Assembly: GCF_000001735.4 (NCBI RefSeq)
Contig: NC_003070.9
Location: 4,340,001 to 4,404,000, forward strand
From: Arabidopsis thaliana
Taxonomy: Eukaryota; Streptophyta; Magnoliopsida; Brassicales; Brassicaceae
Length of the DNA: 64,000 nucleotides
Direction of reading: 5' to 3'
In this document: piece after piece, positions 34,412 to 44,757 of the stretch
Layout: the number at the start of each line of letters is the position of its first letter
How positions within the stretch are numbered: the first letter of the stretch is position 1
Position numbers and translations under genes: made by a program
Notes under the pieces: generated by a model
Database searches by the model: none
What the model was told of the DNA's origin: nothing
The model's input: the letters and a program-made list of their open reading frames with translations, nothing else

Positions 34412-35053
34412 TTAAGCATCACTATCACTGCTTTCATCATCCTCGTCGTTGACATGGCGGTTACTGAATTCATTGGGGATGAAAACTCCAGGCTGGCTCG
34501 ATCTTCTCCTAGTCCTCGACGGAAGGATATTATCCAAATCAACCTCAGCCAAAGGATCATCGGAGAAATCGCTTTCGTCGTCTTCATCAAAACCTTCGTC
34601 ATCTTCATCATCATCACTGTCGTCTTCATCATCACTTTCTTCCACTTCGATCATTTTTCCCTTTCCCTTATCCTCTCGCGAAATCCCTTTACCTTTCCTA
34701 TCAACAACTTCTTCTTCTTCTTCTTCTTCCTCGTCGTCTTCCTCTTCATCTTCTTCATCCTCTTGCTCCTCTTCAGCTCCAACATCGCCGATTACGCCAC
34801 TCTCAACCTCTTCAGCTGCTTTCTCCGATAAAACCGATGATTCTGCTCCAATCGTTTCCTCGGTGGAAGAATTCAGATTCTCGATTTGGCCACTTCCATT
34901 AGTTTCTCCGTCTTTGGACTCAGAATCAGCAGAATTCAATGAAGGATTAAGCTTCTGAGCCTTGTTTGTCACATTATCCTGGTCTTGACAAAACAGATCC
35001 GATTTTCGCTTCACAGGAAACGAAGAATCCTGTTGATTCTCAACATCCGCCAT
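34412..35053 (-). CDS. Acidic nuclear protein, CHZ1-like (AT1G12830)
   Basis: One exon encodes 213 aa. About a third of the residues are Asp or Glu, with an uninterrupted acidic run at about 92-114 and a second acidic tract at 137-165. The stretch between is basic (DRKGKGISREDKGKGK). Near the C-terminus SDDPLAEVDLDNILPSRTRR resembles the CHZ motif of the yeast histone H2A.Z-H2B chaperone Chz1 (acidic stretch, ExDxxNIL, then RTR). I therefore infer a histone-chaperone-like nuclear protein. It is often labelled nucleolin-like simply for its acidity; it lacks RRM and GAR domains. The acidic tract is encoded by GAA/GAG/GAT repeats, visible as TTC/ATC runs on the plus strand. The upstream site II and telo-box elements fit a housekeeping nuclear gene. 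Confidence 0.85.
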   Translation of the reverse strand: MADVENQQDSSFPVKRKSDLFCQDQDNVTNKAQKLNPSLNSADSESKDGETNGSGQIENLNSSTEETIGAESSVLSEKAAEEVESGVIGDVGAEEEQEDEEDEEEDDEEEEEEEEVVDRKGKGISREDKGKGKMIEVEESDDEDDSDDDEDDEGFDEDDESDFSDDPLAEVDLDNILPSRTRRRSSQPGVFIPNEFSNRHVNDEDDESSDSDA

Positions 35054-35583
35054 AGATGAATCAATCTTCTTACTTCAGAGACTCGCGATTTTGGTTTGAG
35101 GACGACGATTCAGAGTTAGGGCTTTGAAGCTGAATCAAAACACTCGAGCCAATTTAGTTTGTAACCCTAGAAGTTTTTGTAGGGTTTTACCGTCTCTGTT
35201 TTTTATTATTTGGATCTCTGAACACATTTGGCCCAGTATTAGCCCATTTACCTATCTTCTCAAAATATTTGGTTCTTAACAAATTCAAGCCTAACCATTA
35301 GTACAATTTTAATTTTGATCTGTACATTTTCAAAAACCGGACTCGAACCAAGATCAAATTCAACAATTGTGGCAATTTTAATGGTCGAGTCTCCAGTGTG
35401 TATGTGGCAGTAGGAGAACGTGCCGGGGGATATTAAACCGGCTCAATGCTACAGTCGTACCGGTTTGTTTTTTTACTCGTTGGTATATAATTAAAACCGG
35501 TTATCCAATTTGACAGGCAGAGAGAAGAAGATTTGATTGAAGTACAGATCCATCGGAGAAGAAGACAGAGAGATTGAAGATCA
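35054..35583. other. Divergent promoter between AT1G12830 and DET3
   Basis: The 530-bp gap carries both leaders. Besides the telo-box and site II group it holds several ACCGG motifs (35438-35503), including AAACCGG and TACCGG. DET3's leader begins near the GA-rich stretch at about 35520. No coding sequence is seen. Confidence 0.5.
35180..35247 (-). promoter_or_regulatory. Telo-box and tandem site II elements, AT1G12830/DET3 divergent promoter
   Basis: On the minus strand a TGGGCT and a TGGGCC stand 6 bp apart (35230-35247). A telo-box (AAACCCTA, minus strand) lies at 35180-35187, about 130 bp upstream of the AT1G12830 ATG. Site II plus telo-box is the standard pair in plant genes for ribosomal, nucleolar and cell-cycle proteins. 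The region is shared with the divergent DET3 gene (ATG at 35584), which may also use it. Confidence 0.6.
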
Positions 35584-38220
35584 ATGACTTCGAGATATTG
35601 GGTGGTGTCTCTTCCAGTGAAAGACTCTGCTTCTTCGTTATGGAATCGATTACAAGAGCAGATCTCTAAGCATTCCTTTGATACTCCAGTTTATCGGGTA
35701 CTCTGATTTTTGCTCGATTTGGTCTTATTGCAAAATTTAGCACAGATCTTATACTATCTCTTGCTACTTTCGTGTCTACGATTCTAATTACGATCTAATT
35801 CCGTGAGTTTTGGTTTCAATTTCGCAGTTTAACATTCCTAATCTTCGTGTTGGAACCTTAGATTCTCTACTCGCTCTCGGCGATGATCTGCTTAAGGTAA
35901 AATTCATTTGATCACTGAGTGGATTTTATGTTTTTGATTTTAAAATTCCTCTCTTGATTGAGAAATTTTTGAGATTTGTAGTCGAACAGCTTTGTGGAAG
36001 GAGTTTCGCAAAAGATCAGGAGACAGATCGAAGAATTGGAGAGGATTTCTGGTGTTGAGAGCAACGCTCTTACAGTTGATGGAGTTCCTGTTGATTCTTA
36101 TCTCACCAGGTATTTGTGATTTTCCGTCTCAGAAGGAGTTAATTGCTAATTTGGTGGTGATCGAATTGTTAAAGAACGAAACTTTTGTTGATTGGTGGAC
36201 TCAAGGTTTGTGTGGGATGAAGCTAAGTACCCAACAATGTCACCTCTGAAGGAGGTTGTGGACAATATTCAGTCTCAGGTTGCAAAAATTGAGGATGATC
36301 TCAAGGTATTGTAGCTTAAACCTTTTGTTTTATTGTAAAAAAAAAGGAAGCTTCACCTTTAAGCAGAAAGATTAGCTGCATGAGACCGATGGTATAAAAT
36401 TTGCAATTCGAGTTTCTTACGATGATCAAATGAATTGCTTTGGTTCAAATGGTGGTGTTAACGACTCTGATTGCACATTTTATTCAGGTTCGTGTTGCTG
36501 AATATAACAATATCCGTGGTCAACTCAATGCCATTAACCGAAAGCAAAGTGGAAGGTAATTCTTTTCTTCTCATATTTATACTATAAGAGCACACTAGAA
36601 ACTGTGGGCGGTTTAGCAACAACAAATTTTGAAGTTTGTTTTCTCATCTATCTGATTTTTGCTTGAAGCATGATTTACCACGTGAACGTTTTAGAATAAT
36701 ACAAAGTTATTTTCCAGAATATTGCTGTTGGTCTTTATCGATATCTCAGCTTTGTTTAGTATCTTTGTGGCATTGTGGCTGATCGTCCTCCTTTTTGTCT
36801 CAGCTTAGCTGTTCGTGACCTCTCAAACTTGGTTAAGCCAGAAGATATTGTCGAGTCCGAACATCTCGTAACTCTCCTTGCAGTTGTTCCGAAGTATTCC
36901 CAAAAAGACTGGCTAGCATGTTATGAGACTTTGACCGATTATGTGGTAAATTTGTTGACTTGCTAGGTTTATTGAATAGACCAGTGGTAACACTACTGGT
37001 TTGACGTACCGTGATTTTAATCAATTTATCCTAACTTGTTTCAGGTTCCTAGGTCCTCGAAGAAATTGTTTGAGGATAATGAGTATGCCCTTTACACCGT
37101 CACTCTCTTTACTCGTGTCGCAGATAATTTCAGGATTGCTGCTCGTGAGAAAGGATTCCAAGTGAGTATTCTGTTCAAGTTCCTGATATTACCTCTAGAG
37201 TTACGTAGAAGTTAAAAATGATTACATGCTAGTAGGAGTGAAATTTCCTACGAACTGATTGTATTCATGGTGCAAGTTCAGAAATTTGGTTTAGATTCAA
37301 AGATTTGTTCATCATATATTGTACACCATCCTCTTCTAGGTCCGTGATTTTGAACAAAGTGTTGAAGCACAAGAGACTCGTAAACAAGAGCTAGCAAAGT
37401 TGGTTCAGGATCAGGAAAGTTTGAGAAGCTCTCTTTTGCAGTGGTGCTACACCAGTTATGGAGAGGTAGGTATCTACACATTGCTCTGAATAGATATTCT
37501 CTTGTAATACAATACCTGAATCTGTTTTGATCTTCGGTCTACATCTGTAGGTTTTCAGCTCCTGGATGCATTTCTGTGCTGTGCGTACATTCGCTGAGAG
37601 CATTATGAGATACGGTTTACCTCCGGCGTTCTTGGTAAATTAGGACTCCAAGCTATGCTATTTTAGAGAATTCCTCTACCCTACTATCTCCCTTACCAAA
37701 TTACTTTCTCTTGTCTTTCCAGGCATGTGTCTTATCTCCGGCTGTGAAAAGTGAAAAGAAAGTACGCTCCATTCTTGAACGCTTGTGTGATTCTACCAAC
37801 AGGTATGTTAAAACTCTCTACCTATCTATCGCTCTAGGTGTAGGATACATGGAAGCTGTTTAACATCAACCTTCATATTGATCTGGCGAAGAAAAATGTA
37901 CTGATAGTTATGACCTTAATAACGAAAGAAATTGCAGAAGTTTGAGGAGAAAGTCAGGAACCAAGTAAAACCAAACTTGTATTAGCATGCAATGCGTTCT
38001 TGAGGCTAAATCTATTAATCAGAACTAAGTCGCTTTAGTTAGATTCATCTATTGATGTAGTGTAGTTCGATGAGATTTCAAATTGAGCGTTTTGGGTCTC
38101 ATTGTATGAAAACAATGCAGTTTATACTGGAAAAGCGAGGAGGATGCAGGAGCCATGGCTGGTTTAGCTGGTGACTCAGAGACACATCCTTATGTCTCCT
38201 TCACTATCAACCTTGCTTAA
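35584..38220 (+). CDS. DET3: Vacuolar H+-ATPase subunit C, DET3 (AT1G12840)
   Basis: Eleven exons splice to 375 aa: 35584-35697, 35828-35896, 35982-36109, 36206-36305, 36488-36555, 36804-36945, 37045-37161, 37340-37465, 37551-37634, 37723-37802, 38121-38220. Subunit C is the single copy V1-sector arm that clamps the peripheral stalks to the Vo motor; its release switches the pump off. The sequence runs MTSRYWVVSLPVKDSASSLW through the central coiled foot (VVDNIQSQVAKIEDDLKVRV) to a conserved head (SSWMHFCAVRTFAESIMRYG) and the terminus PYVSFTINLA. Length and ends match the family. DET3 is the only subunit C gene of Arabidopsis, and the det3 mutant is de-etiolated and short. It supplies the proton gradient of the tonoplast and trans-Golgi network. 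Confidence 0.96.
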
Positions 38221-39022
38221 AAATATGATGAGAGATGCTTTTGATGCCACTTCTCCTCTGGTCTTCTCATCTGTTATATTTGTTTGTGGTCTATAGATTT
38301 CACATTTATTTTTCGTAACATATTTTGATTTTCATAAATAAGGTGGAACTCAAGAGAGATGTTGCTGTAATTTTATTTGGCCGGAGTCTTTTAGATTCCG
38401 GCGAGTTTCAGACACTTGTGGAAGACAGAAGGGTTATACAGTTGTTAAAGCCTTTTTGTCATTTTGTGACATGGTTGATTTATTTATATCATCACTCTGT
38501 TTCGTTTTTGTCTGAAAAATGTTTTTGGCTTCTATTGGTATTTTCAAACCGATGTTGGAATGATCTGGAGATTAGCATTTAGCAATCATGCAAACTGGTA
38601 ACATTTGTGGCTGAGTGAAGATGTTAAATTGGGCAGCTGATGTTTTATACTTTTAACTAAAAATTGATATTCTTACTACTTTAGTTTCTTGTAAGTTGTA
38701 ACATATTACAGTATCTATCTTTTACATAGTAGAGTTTTTCTAATCTCACTTTACCCTCTTACAATATTTAAGCCACTGCATTTTCTAATTTTGGTTTCTT
38801 AAAACGATTTTTCTTTTGTTGTTTTAACCTGCCTAACGACTATAATCGTTTTCTCTAAATTAGTCATGGTTGCACACTTGTATTTTATATGAACAAAATA
38901 TTCATACACATAAGAATAACAGTAACAACGTAGTATATGTTGAAGTTCATGTGATGAAGAGTAAAACAGACTCCAAGAAGGAACAATGAGGCTCTAAAAG
39001 CGAACCACAAAAGATTACAACA
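38221..39022. other. Convergent 3' region between DET3 and AT1G12845
   Basis: About 800 bp between opposing stop codons, AT-rich, holding the 3' UTR of DET3 and that of the small minus-strand gene. An 85-codon plus-strand frame (38325-38582) starts on a non-ATG codon and has no recognisable content. Nothing else is seen. Confidence 0.5.
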
Positions 39023-39382
39023 TCAATAGTGTAGAAACCTAACAAGTATTGGTTCATTAAAACATAGAAAGGTACAGATCCCAACAATGGCTAGAACCAA
39101 GGAAATATCAGGATGGAGCCGCATTGATCTGCCTGAAATCTTCCCATTAAGCTGGCCTGAGCTTGGACCAGGCGCTTCTGGTTCTGGAACAGGAGATGTC
39201 GCTGTCTCTATTGGCCAGTCTTTGGTCGGAGAAGGGAAAAATGAAGACATATCTGGTGCATTGATATACGGTAAAACAGCAGGAGAAGCTAAGATTGTGG
39301 ATTCACTGCAAACCAGAGTCCATTGAACCGATACAACGATCAAGAGAAACGCGGAAACTGAGACGCTAGAAAACAGAGCCAT
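39023..39382 (-). CDS. Small secreted arabinogalactan-like membrane protein (AT1G12845)
   Basis: One exon encodes 119 aa. The first 25 residues (MALFSSVSVSAFLLIVVSVQ) are a clear signal peptide. The middle carries PSPTK and PVPEPEAPGPSSG, Pro/Ser-rich dipeptides typical of hydroxyproline-O-glycosylation. A C-terminal hydrophobic helix (ISLVLAIVGICTFLCF) follows. It may be a short type-I membrane protein or a GPI-anchored AGP-like peptide; the tail after the helix (NEPILVRFLHY) argues for a membrane span rather than a cleaved GPI signal. The ATG at 39382 is chosen because the signal peptide begins there; an upstream in-frame extension has no ATG. The function is unknown. Confidence 0.75.
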   Translation of the reverse strand: MALFSSVSVSAFLLIVVSVQWTLVCSESTILASPAVLPYINAPDMSSFFPSPTKDWPIETATSPVPEPEAPGPSSGQLNGKISGRSMRLHPDISLVLAIVGICTFLCFNEPILVRFLHY

Positions 39383-40021
39383 GGGTGTTTCTTTTTCTTC
39401 TGTTCTGCACAAGAAAGATATTTTACCAAGTAAGTATAAATAATAGAACAGAGAAGAAGACAGATTCTTTTGTTCCCATGTGTGAGTGTGCGTGTCTTAC
39501 TAAGAAACAAAGAATTGCAATGAATATGTTCACGGACCAGAGTATGTGTCCTTAATTGTTTCACATGCTTATTTTTGGTTTCTTCCTCTTAAGTCATGTG
39601 ATTTCATTTACCTCTTTTTCACTTCCACCACTAAGGGGGTAACAAGTAGAAACCTTAATGATCTTGAAGCATAATTCTGAAGTAAATGAGAAGCGGTGGA
39701 GACTTCGGCAACTAGCAAGATTGATGATATGGCAATGAGCTTTTTTTTTTTTTGTGATTTCAAGCATAAGAATTACATAAGAGGAAGCTTGCAAATAGAA
39801 AGAATCAAACAGAACAAGGTAGTGAAACATCAGCATTAACAAATCTTTAGCTTTTCTTTCTCAAAACAAACGTACAAGAGGCTCGTGGCGGGAGCATGTA
39901 ATCTGCAAGCTTGTTGATCTTCTTCTGCAGACTCAAATGACTTGTGAAGGTCTTGCAATAATTTACCAGCTCGCTGTGTTTTCGAGCTTTCAGAGAGTAA
40001 AAGAATTTGATGATGATGAGG
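39383..40021. other. Spacer between AT1G12845 and AT1G12850
   Basis: About 640 bp holding the promoter of the small secreted-protein gene and the 3' UTR of the phosphatase-like gene, both on the minus strand. It includes a run of about 12 T at 39741-39752. No coding sequence is seen. Confidence 0.5.
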
Positions 40022-41577
40022 CTACAACAGTCTAAGATGAGCGGTGTCATTTAACCGCTTTACCTGCCACCCGGTTTTCCACGAATGCTGTAATACGGTC
40101 ACAGAGGAATCCTCCACACAGATCTTATGTGTCATTACCGGGCTGCATCCAAGGATACCGGTAAGAAGACACTTTATAGGTAAAGAGTGAGTGAAAACTC
40201 CAATGCAGGTTGAGAGTTGAGAAGAAGAACTCTTGATGTTTATATCACCTAGGTGTTGTTCATCATTGTGATTACTAAATATCTCTTCACTACCCTCGTG
40301 ATCACCAGTTGCATTCATCACCTGAAACCGGCTCTTCCCAGATTTCTTCCTTGTAAGAATTGGGCGATGAATAGAAGTAGCTAACGAGAACCCTCTGGAA
40401 TTTGTGTGCTGTGTAGATGGAAGAAGTTCTGACCTGAGCTTCTCCGAAAGTCCTGAGACTGTCCCATTCAGAAACTGAACCATCCGAAACTCTACTTGTC
40501 TGAGTGATTCACCAGATGGAGCTGAGAAATCAGGTTGGCATCTTTCTATTAAACTTAGAGTTTCAGGTGTGTAAATCTCTGACCGATGACAGCTTTCCCA
40601 GTCCCCTAAACTCATCTCAACCACAGCATCCGAGACTTGCAAATGCTCCTCAGGAAAATTCATTTCCTGCAACAAGTATCAATGCAGCATTCAATCCAGA
40701 AATCATCCTACAAGCATCCTAACTAGTTCCATCGCAGTCTTAAGAGATTCTTACTATATTTGTTTGTTCTTATTACTAATCCATCACGCAACATTATTGA
40801 ACCATGAACAACACTATAGAGTCTTAAAGTTGTTTTTCTTAGAATCATCAGGCTGATTCGATCTAACAAGATTATAGAATGATTTAGGTTGGTTTCGTTT
40901 CATGAGCTTCCTAGCTACTATACTAATACCTAATTTTGAAGAATTGGATTCCAATTTCACAGCCTTAGATCTAGAATTGAGAAATCGAAGAGTAGAGACT
41001 GTACCTGGCAAACAGAAACAGCCATGGATCTAGCTCGATCCAGAGGCGAAGAGAAGACGGAGGTGAATCGAACACCTTCAGAGTTTAAAAATACGGCTAG
41101 AGCTCTCGCCTGACGTTTCCCGTTGGGTGTGAGAGTAGCCACGTGGCATCTACCTCCAATCAGATCAGGCCTGAGATTGAGATCACACTCGCCGTGGCTG
41201 ATGAAATAGACTTCCGTCACGGCGGAGCGATCGTGTTCCGCGGCGGAGGAGATACGAGAGAAAAGAGGCGGAGAAGAAGGAGGAGGTGGCGCGAGGACGT
41301 TGTAAGGATCCCAGACTTTAATGGAAGGTCCGATTCGAGGAGTTCCAAGAGAAGAGAGCTGAGGAGAGAGTGGAGAAGCAGAGGCGTGACAAGGAAGCAT
41401 CTCAGGCTCTTGCTCGAGAACTTTCTTGACCAAGAGATTATCCAGCTCGATTCTTCTGTTATTCAATTCGCTCTCTGCTTCATCTTCTTCTTCTTCTACT
41501 TCTTCACCTTCGCTCTCTGCTTCATCTTCTTCTTCTTCTTCTTCATCGAGTAATTGCGAAGACTGTGATGACCCCAT
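40022..41577 (-). CDS. Histidine-phosphatase (phosphoglycerate mutase) family protein (AT1G12850)
   Basis: Two minus-strand exons (41577-41005, 40666-40022) encode 405 aa. The N-terminus has an acidic Glu tract (about 11-36). The phosphatase fold starts at about residue 120 with VYFISHGE: the phospho-accepting His128 and Gly129 are present, but the RHG arginine is Ser127. Other pocket residues remain: Arg181 in SSPLDRA, the acid motif EMSLGDWE (208-215) and the second His351 in VFTHSLP. The region from about 270 to 340 is a family-specific insert (Ser-rich, basic). The protein may be a weak or non-catalytic member, or may use another residue to bind phosphate. The Glu tract is encoded by GAA/GAG repeats. 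The substrate is unknown. Confidence 0.85.
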
Positions 41578-42222
41578 CGCCTTTCTCTTGAGTACTCGGA
41601 AAATGCAGTGTCGGAGCTTAACGCGAAAGACTTAGTTAGAAATTTTTCAGATCTGATGATGGGTGTGAAACCTCCAGGTCAGTTAGAGGGTTCAGAATCT
41701 TAACGACCCGGCCCAAACCATAATTTATGTTTTTTACTACTTAATTATTAAAACGAAAATTCAATTAAAATGTATGCAACTAAGAAATACAAATCTATTC
41801 AAAATGAAGTATCTAATATTTTGTATCTATTAATATACAAAATATATATATCATAAATCACGATAAACATAAATATATATTTACTAATCTTGATAGTCAT
41901 TAATACAAACTGATTATCTAATTAATAATATAAAATTGAATACCTTCAATATTGATTATATATAAAAATTACTTAATATTTTTTTATTTCACACATAGTG
42001 CAGATATGTGAAATAGTTTCTCTCAATTATATTAATTAGCCAATAAGCTTATTTATACAAGAATGTTACTTGCATAGCAAGCAAGTTCTTTAGATTTATG
42101 ATAATACTAAATCTACCTATTTAATAACAAGAATATATTTTACAATATGAATTTTACTTTCAAGTCGATCTCGTAATCCCCTAAATCTCCTAATAAAAAA
42201 ATCTAGTATTTATAAAAGTGGG
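41578..42222. other. Divergent promoter between AT1G12850 and the F-box gene
   Basis: About 645 bp. Near AT1G12850 a GGCCCAAA (41710-41717; site II core on the minus strand) is present. The rest is very AT-rich (about 41720-42200). The TATA box TATAAAA (42211-42217) belongs to the plus-strand F-box gene and lies only 12 bp before the first in-frame ATG. No coding sequence is seen. Confidence 0.5.
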
Positions 42223-43611
42223 ATGGAGAGTAGAGAGGATTCATTCATATCAAAAGAGAAGAAATCAACTATGAAAAAAGAAAAACAAGCGATTGCATCA
42301 CAAAGAAATAGAAGAAGAGTAATTAAAAATAGAGGAAACGGGAAGCGATTGATTGCATCATTATCACAACGAAAGAGAAGAAGAATACCTAGAGGAAGAG
42401 GAAACGAGAAGGCAGTGTTTGCACCATCATCACTACCAAACGATGTTGTAGAGGAAATCTTCTTACGACTTCCGGTGAAAGCAATAATCCAACTAAAGTC
42501 TCTCTCAAAACAATGGAGATCGACGATCGAGTCTCGCAGTTTTGAAGAGAGACACTTGAAGATCGTCGAGCGATCACGCGTGGATTTTCCACAGGTCATG
42601 GTCATGTCTGAAGAATATTCCTTGAAAGGAAGTAAAGGTAATCAGCCTCGTCCAGATACAGACATTGGTTTTAGTACAATCTGTTTGGAATCGGCTTCTA
42701 TTCTGTCCTCCACTCTTATCACTTTCCCTCAAGGATTTCAACACCGGATCTATGCTTCTGAAAGCTGTGACGGACTTTTCTGCATCCATTCCCTAAAAAC
42801 ACAAGCCATATATGTAGTTAACCCGGCCACTCGGTGGTTTCGACAACTTCCTCCGGCTAGGTTTCAGATTTTGATGCAAAAGTTATACCCCACTCAAGAC
42901 ACTTGGATTGACATAAAACCAGTAGTCTGTTATACAGCATTCGTGAAGGCCAATGATTACAAATTAGTGTGGTTGTATAATTCTGATGCCTCGAATCCAA
43001 ACCTGGGAGTTACAAAGTGCGAGGTTTTTGATTTTAGGGCAAACGCTTGGAGGTACTTGACTTGCACTCCAAGCTATCGGATATTCCCTGACCAAGTACC
43101 AGCAGCTACAAACGGGTCTATTTATTGGTTCACGGAACCATATAATGGCGAAATAAAAGTGGTAGCTCTCGATATTCACACTGAAACGTTTCGTGTGCTA
43201 CCTAAGATTAATCCGGCCATTGCTAGTTCAGATCCTGACCATATCGACATGTGCACTTTGGATAATGGTTTGTGCATGTCGAAAAGAGAATCGGATACGT
43301 TGGTCCAAGAGATATGGAGGTTAAAATCATCAGAAGACTCATGGGAGAAGGTTTATACCATAGATTTGCTTTCTTGTTCTTCTTCTTCTTTATCTGAGTT
43401 CCGCGATGGATTTAATTGGACACGAAAAGATTTGGTTGAGCCATCCACACCAGTGGCGATATGCAAGGACAAGAAGATTCTGCTCTCACATCGCTATGCC
43501 CGCAATATGATCAAATACGATCCCCAAATAAAATCTATCAGTTTAATTTACCAACCTCCTTTGTGTAGAAGATATGCTTCTTATTTTCAGAGTTTGATCT
43601 CTCATATATAA
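42223..43611 (+). CDS. F-box/FBA family protein (AT1G12855)
   Basis: One exon encodes up to 462 aa. The TATAAAA box at 42211-42217 means transcripts probably begin near 42240, after the first ATG (42223). The ATG at 42271 (MKKEKQAIASQRNRRR) is the likelier start: it aligns with the N-terminus of the neighbouring paralogue (DEEKQAIVSSSSSSQRKRRY), giving about 446 aa. A basic region leads to the F-box (SLPNDVVEEIFLRLPVKAII and onward), then an FBA type-1 domain (RWFRQLPPARFQ to the C-terminus YFQSLISHI). The F-box recruits SKP1/CUL1 and the FBA domain should bind the unknown target. The gene is one of three F-box copies in 7 kb, surrounding SCRM2. Confidence 0.88.
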   Translation: MESREDSFISKEKKSTMKKEKQAIASQRNRRRVIKNRGNGKRLIASLSQRKRRRIPRGRGNEKAVFAPSSLPNDVVEEIFLRLPVKAIIQLKSLSKQWRSTIESRSFEERHLKIVERSRVDFPQVMVMSEEYSLKGSKGNQPRPDTDIGFSTICLESASILSSTLITFPQGFQHRIYASESCDGLFCIHSLKTQAIYVVNPATRWFRQLPPARFQILMQKLYPTQDTWIDIKPVVCYTAFVKANDYKLVWLYNSDASNPNLGVTKCEVFDFRANAWRYLTCTPSYRIFPDQVPAATNGSIYWFTEPYNGEIKVVALDIHTETFRVLPKINPAIASSDPDHIDMCTLDNGLCMSKRESDTLVQEIWRLKSSEDSWEKVYTIDLLSCSSSSLSEFRDGFNWTRKDLVEPSTPVAICKDKKILLSHRYARNMIKYDPQIKSISLIYQPPLCRRYASYFQSLISHI

Positions 43612-43885
43612 AATGCTTTGATGTATTTGGAAGCATGTAATGTAAGAAACAAAGCATTAATTGTTTGGATTGTTATATTATCCGATAGCATGCTGTTATT
43701 CATAAATCATAATAAACCATACTTATTTCGCCAAATGACACTATACTTACCAAAAATCATACTACTTTATGAAATGATACAGATTTTTCAAAAAAATGAG
43801 GACGAGTATTTTCGTTAATCCACACAAAAATCAGTTTCATTCTGTGTGTGGATGTAAAAGGAAGATGAAATATAGATTTTATCTT

Positions 43886-44012
43886 AAAGGGACCATTGCC
43901 TCGTTGTTAAAAAAAAGGGACCATTGCATCCGACATCTTTTATCCGTATTAATCTTGAAATGTTTATTCAATATACTTTGTTGCAAGATTTTTTTTTATT
44001 CAATATACTTTT
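43886..44012. repeat. Two pairs of short direct repeats
   Basis: A 14-bp unit (AAAGGGACCATTGC) is repeated 28 bp apart, and an ATTCAATATACTT unit is repeated about 33 bp apart right next to it. Both look like slippage-type duplications in the SCRM2 upstream DNA. Confidence 0.5.
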
Positions 44013-44730
44013 GTTATTCATGTCAAAAAAAATTTGATTAATAGCCAATCTATGTAACAATCTAAACACAAGTTTGCCGCTACAATTAATATGAGTCTAT
44101 GACACACATCACAAAGTTTTGAGAGATTAAAATTCTTTAGTCCCAAATACTTCAAATATAGAAAAAAACTACAATTTTTCTTTTCAAAATTTGTTTATTT
44201 TACGGTGACAATTTTTATGATTGCCAACCAAATCCCACATTATTAAGTTTTTCAACCAAACTGAACTGTATACTTATTTTGATTATTAACGGTCGGATTT
44301 AGCTTTAACTAAATCATCTTCCTAAGCTCTATCACTGAAATAATTCTGCAGACAAAAAAAAATGAGAGAGAGGTGGCAAAGATGAAGTGGAGGTGAGAGA
44401 CGGAAAGCAAAAACAATAGTCACGAGAATCAACACCAACTCTTAAACCAAGATAGACCAAGAAACCAAACAGAGTAAATAAATGGTGGCCTTGACAACAT
44501 TGAAATCCCCAAAAATCTCAACTTTTTAGGGTTTTCGAGCTCTGAAATCTCTCTATCTTTCTTCTTCAGATTTCTCACTTTTTTCTTCTTCATAAGATCC
44601 TCGTGATTCCACTTTATAACGTACGCCTCCTTTCAAGAAAAATCTCTCTCTATATTATCTACGTTTCTCTCGCCTTGTCTCCTTTTGAGGTTCCATTTCT
44701 ACTTCTCTCCAAAATTCGAAACTTTTCCCA

Positions 44731-44746
44731 CTCTCTCTCTCTCTCT
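44731..44746 (+). promoter_or_regulatory. CT dinucleotide run in the SCRM2 leader
   Basis: Eight tandem CT units (GA on the minus strand) lie 11 bp before the SCRM2 ATG. GA/CT runs of this kind are bound by plant BPC (BASIC PENTACYSTEINE) proteins and are common in leaders of developmental regulators. The function here is inferred. Confidence 0.4.
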
Positions 44747-44757
44747 ACTAGTTTGAC

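Larger units (their letters stand above)
43612..44757. other. Upstream region of SCRM2
   Basis: About 1.1 kb. It contains two small local duplications: AAAGGGACCATTGC at 43886-43899 and 43914-43927, and a TTTATTCAATATACTT unit at about 43962-43978 and 43995-44010. From about 44500 onward the DNA is CT-rich and looks like the SCRM2 leader, with a CT dinucleotide run at 44731-44746. No protein is seen. Confidence 0.5.

Noticed and set aside
34449-34958. 169-codon Ser-rich plus-strand frame
   Set aside because: It is the antisense shadow of the Asp/Glu-rich minus-strand gene; GAA/GAT codons read as TTC/ATC repeats on the other strand.
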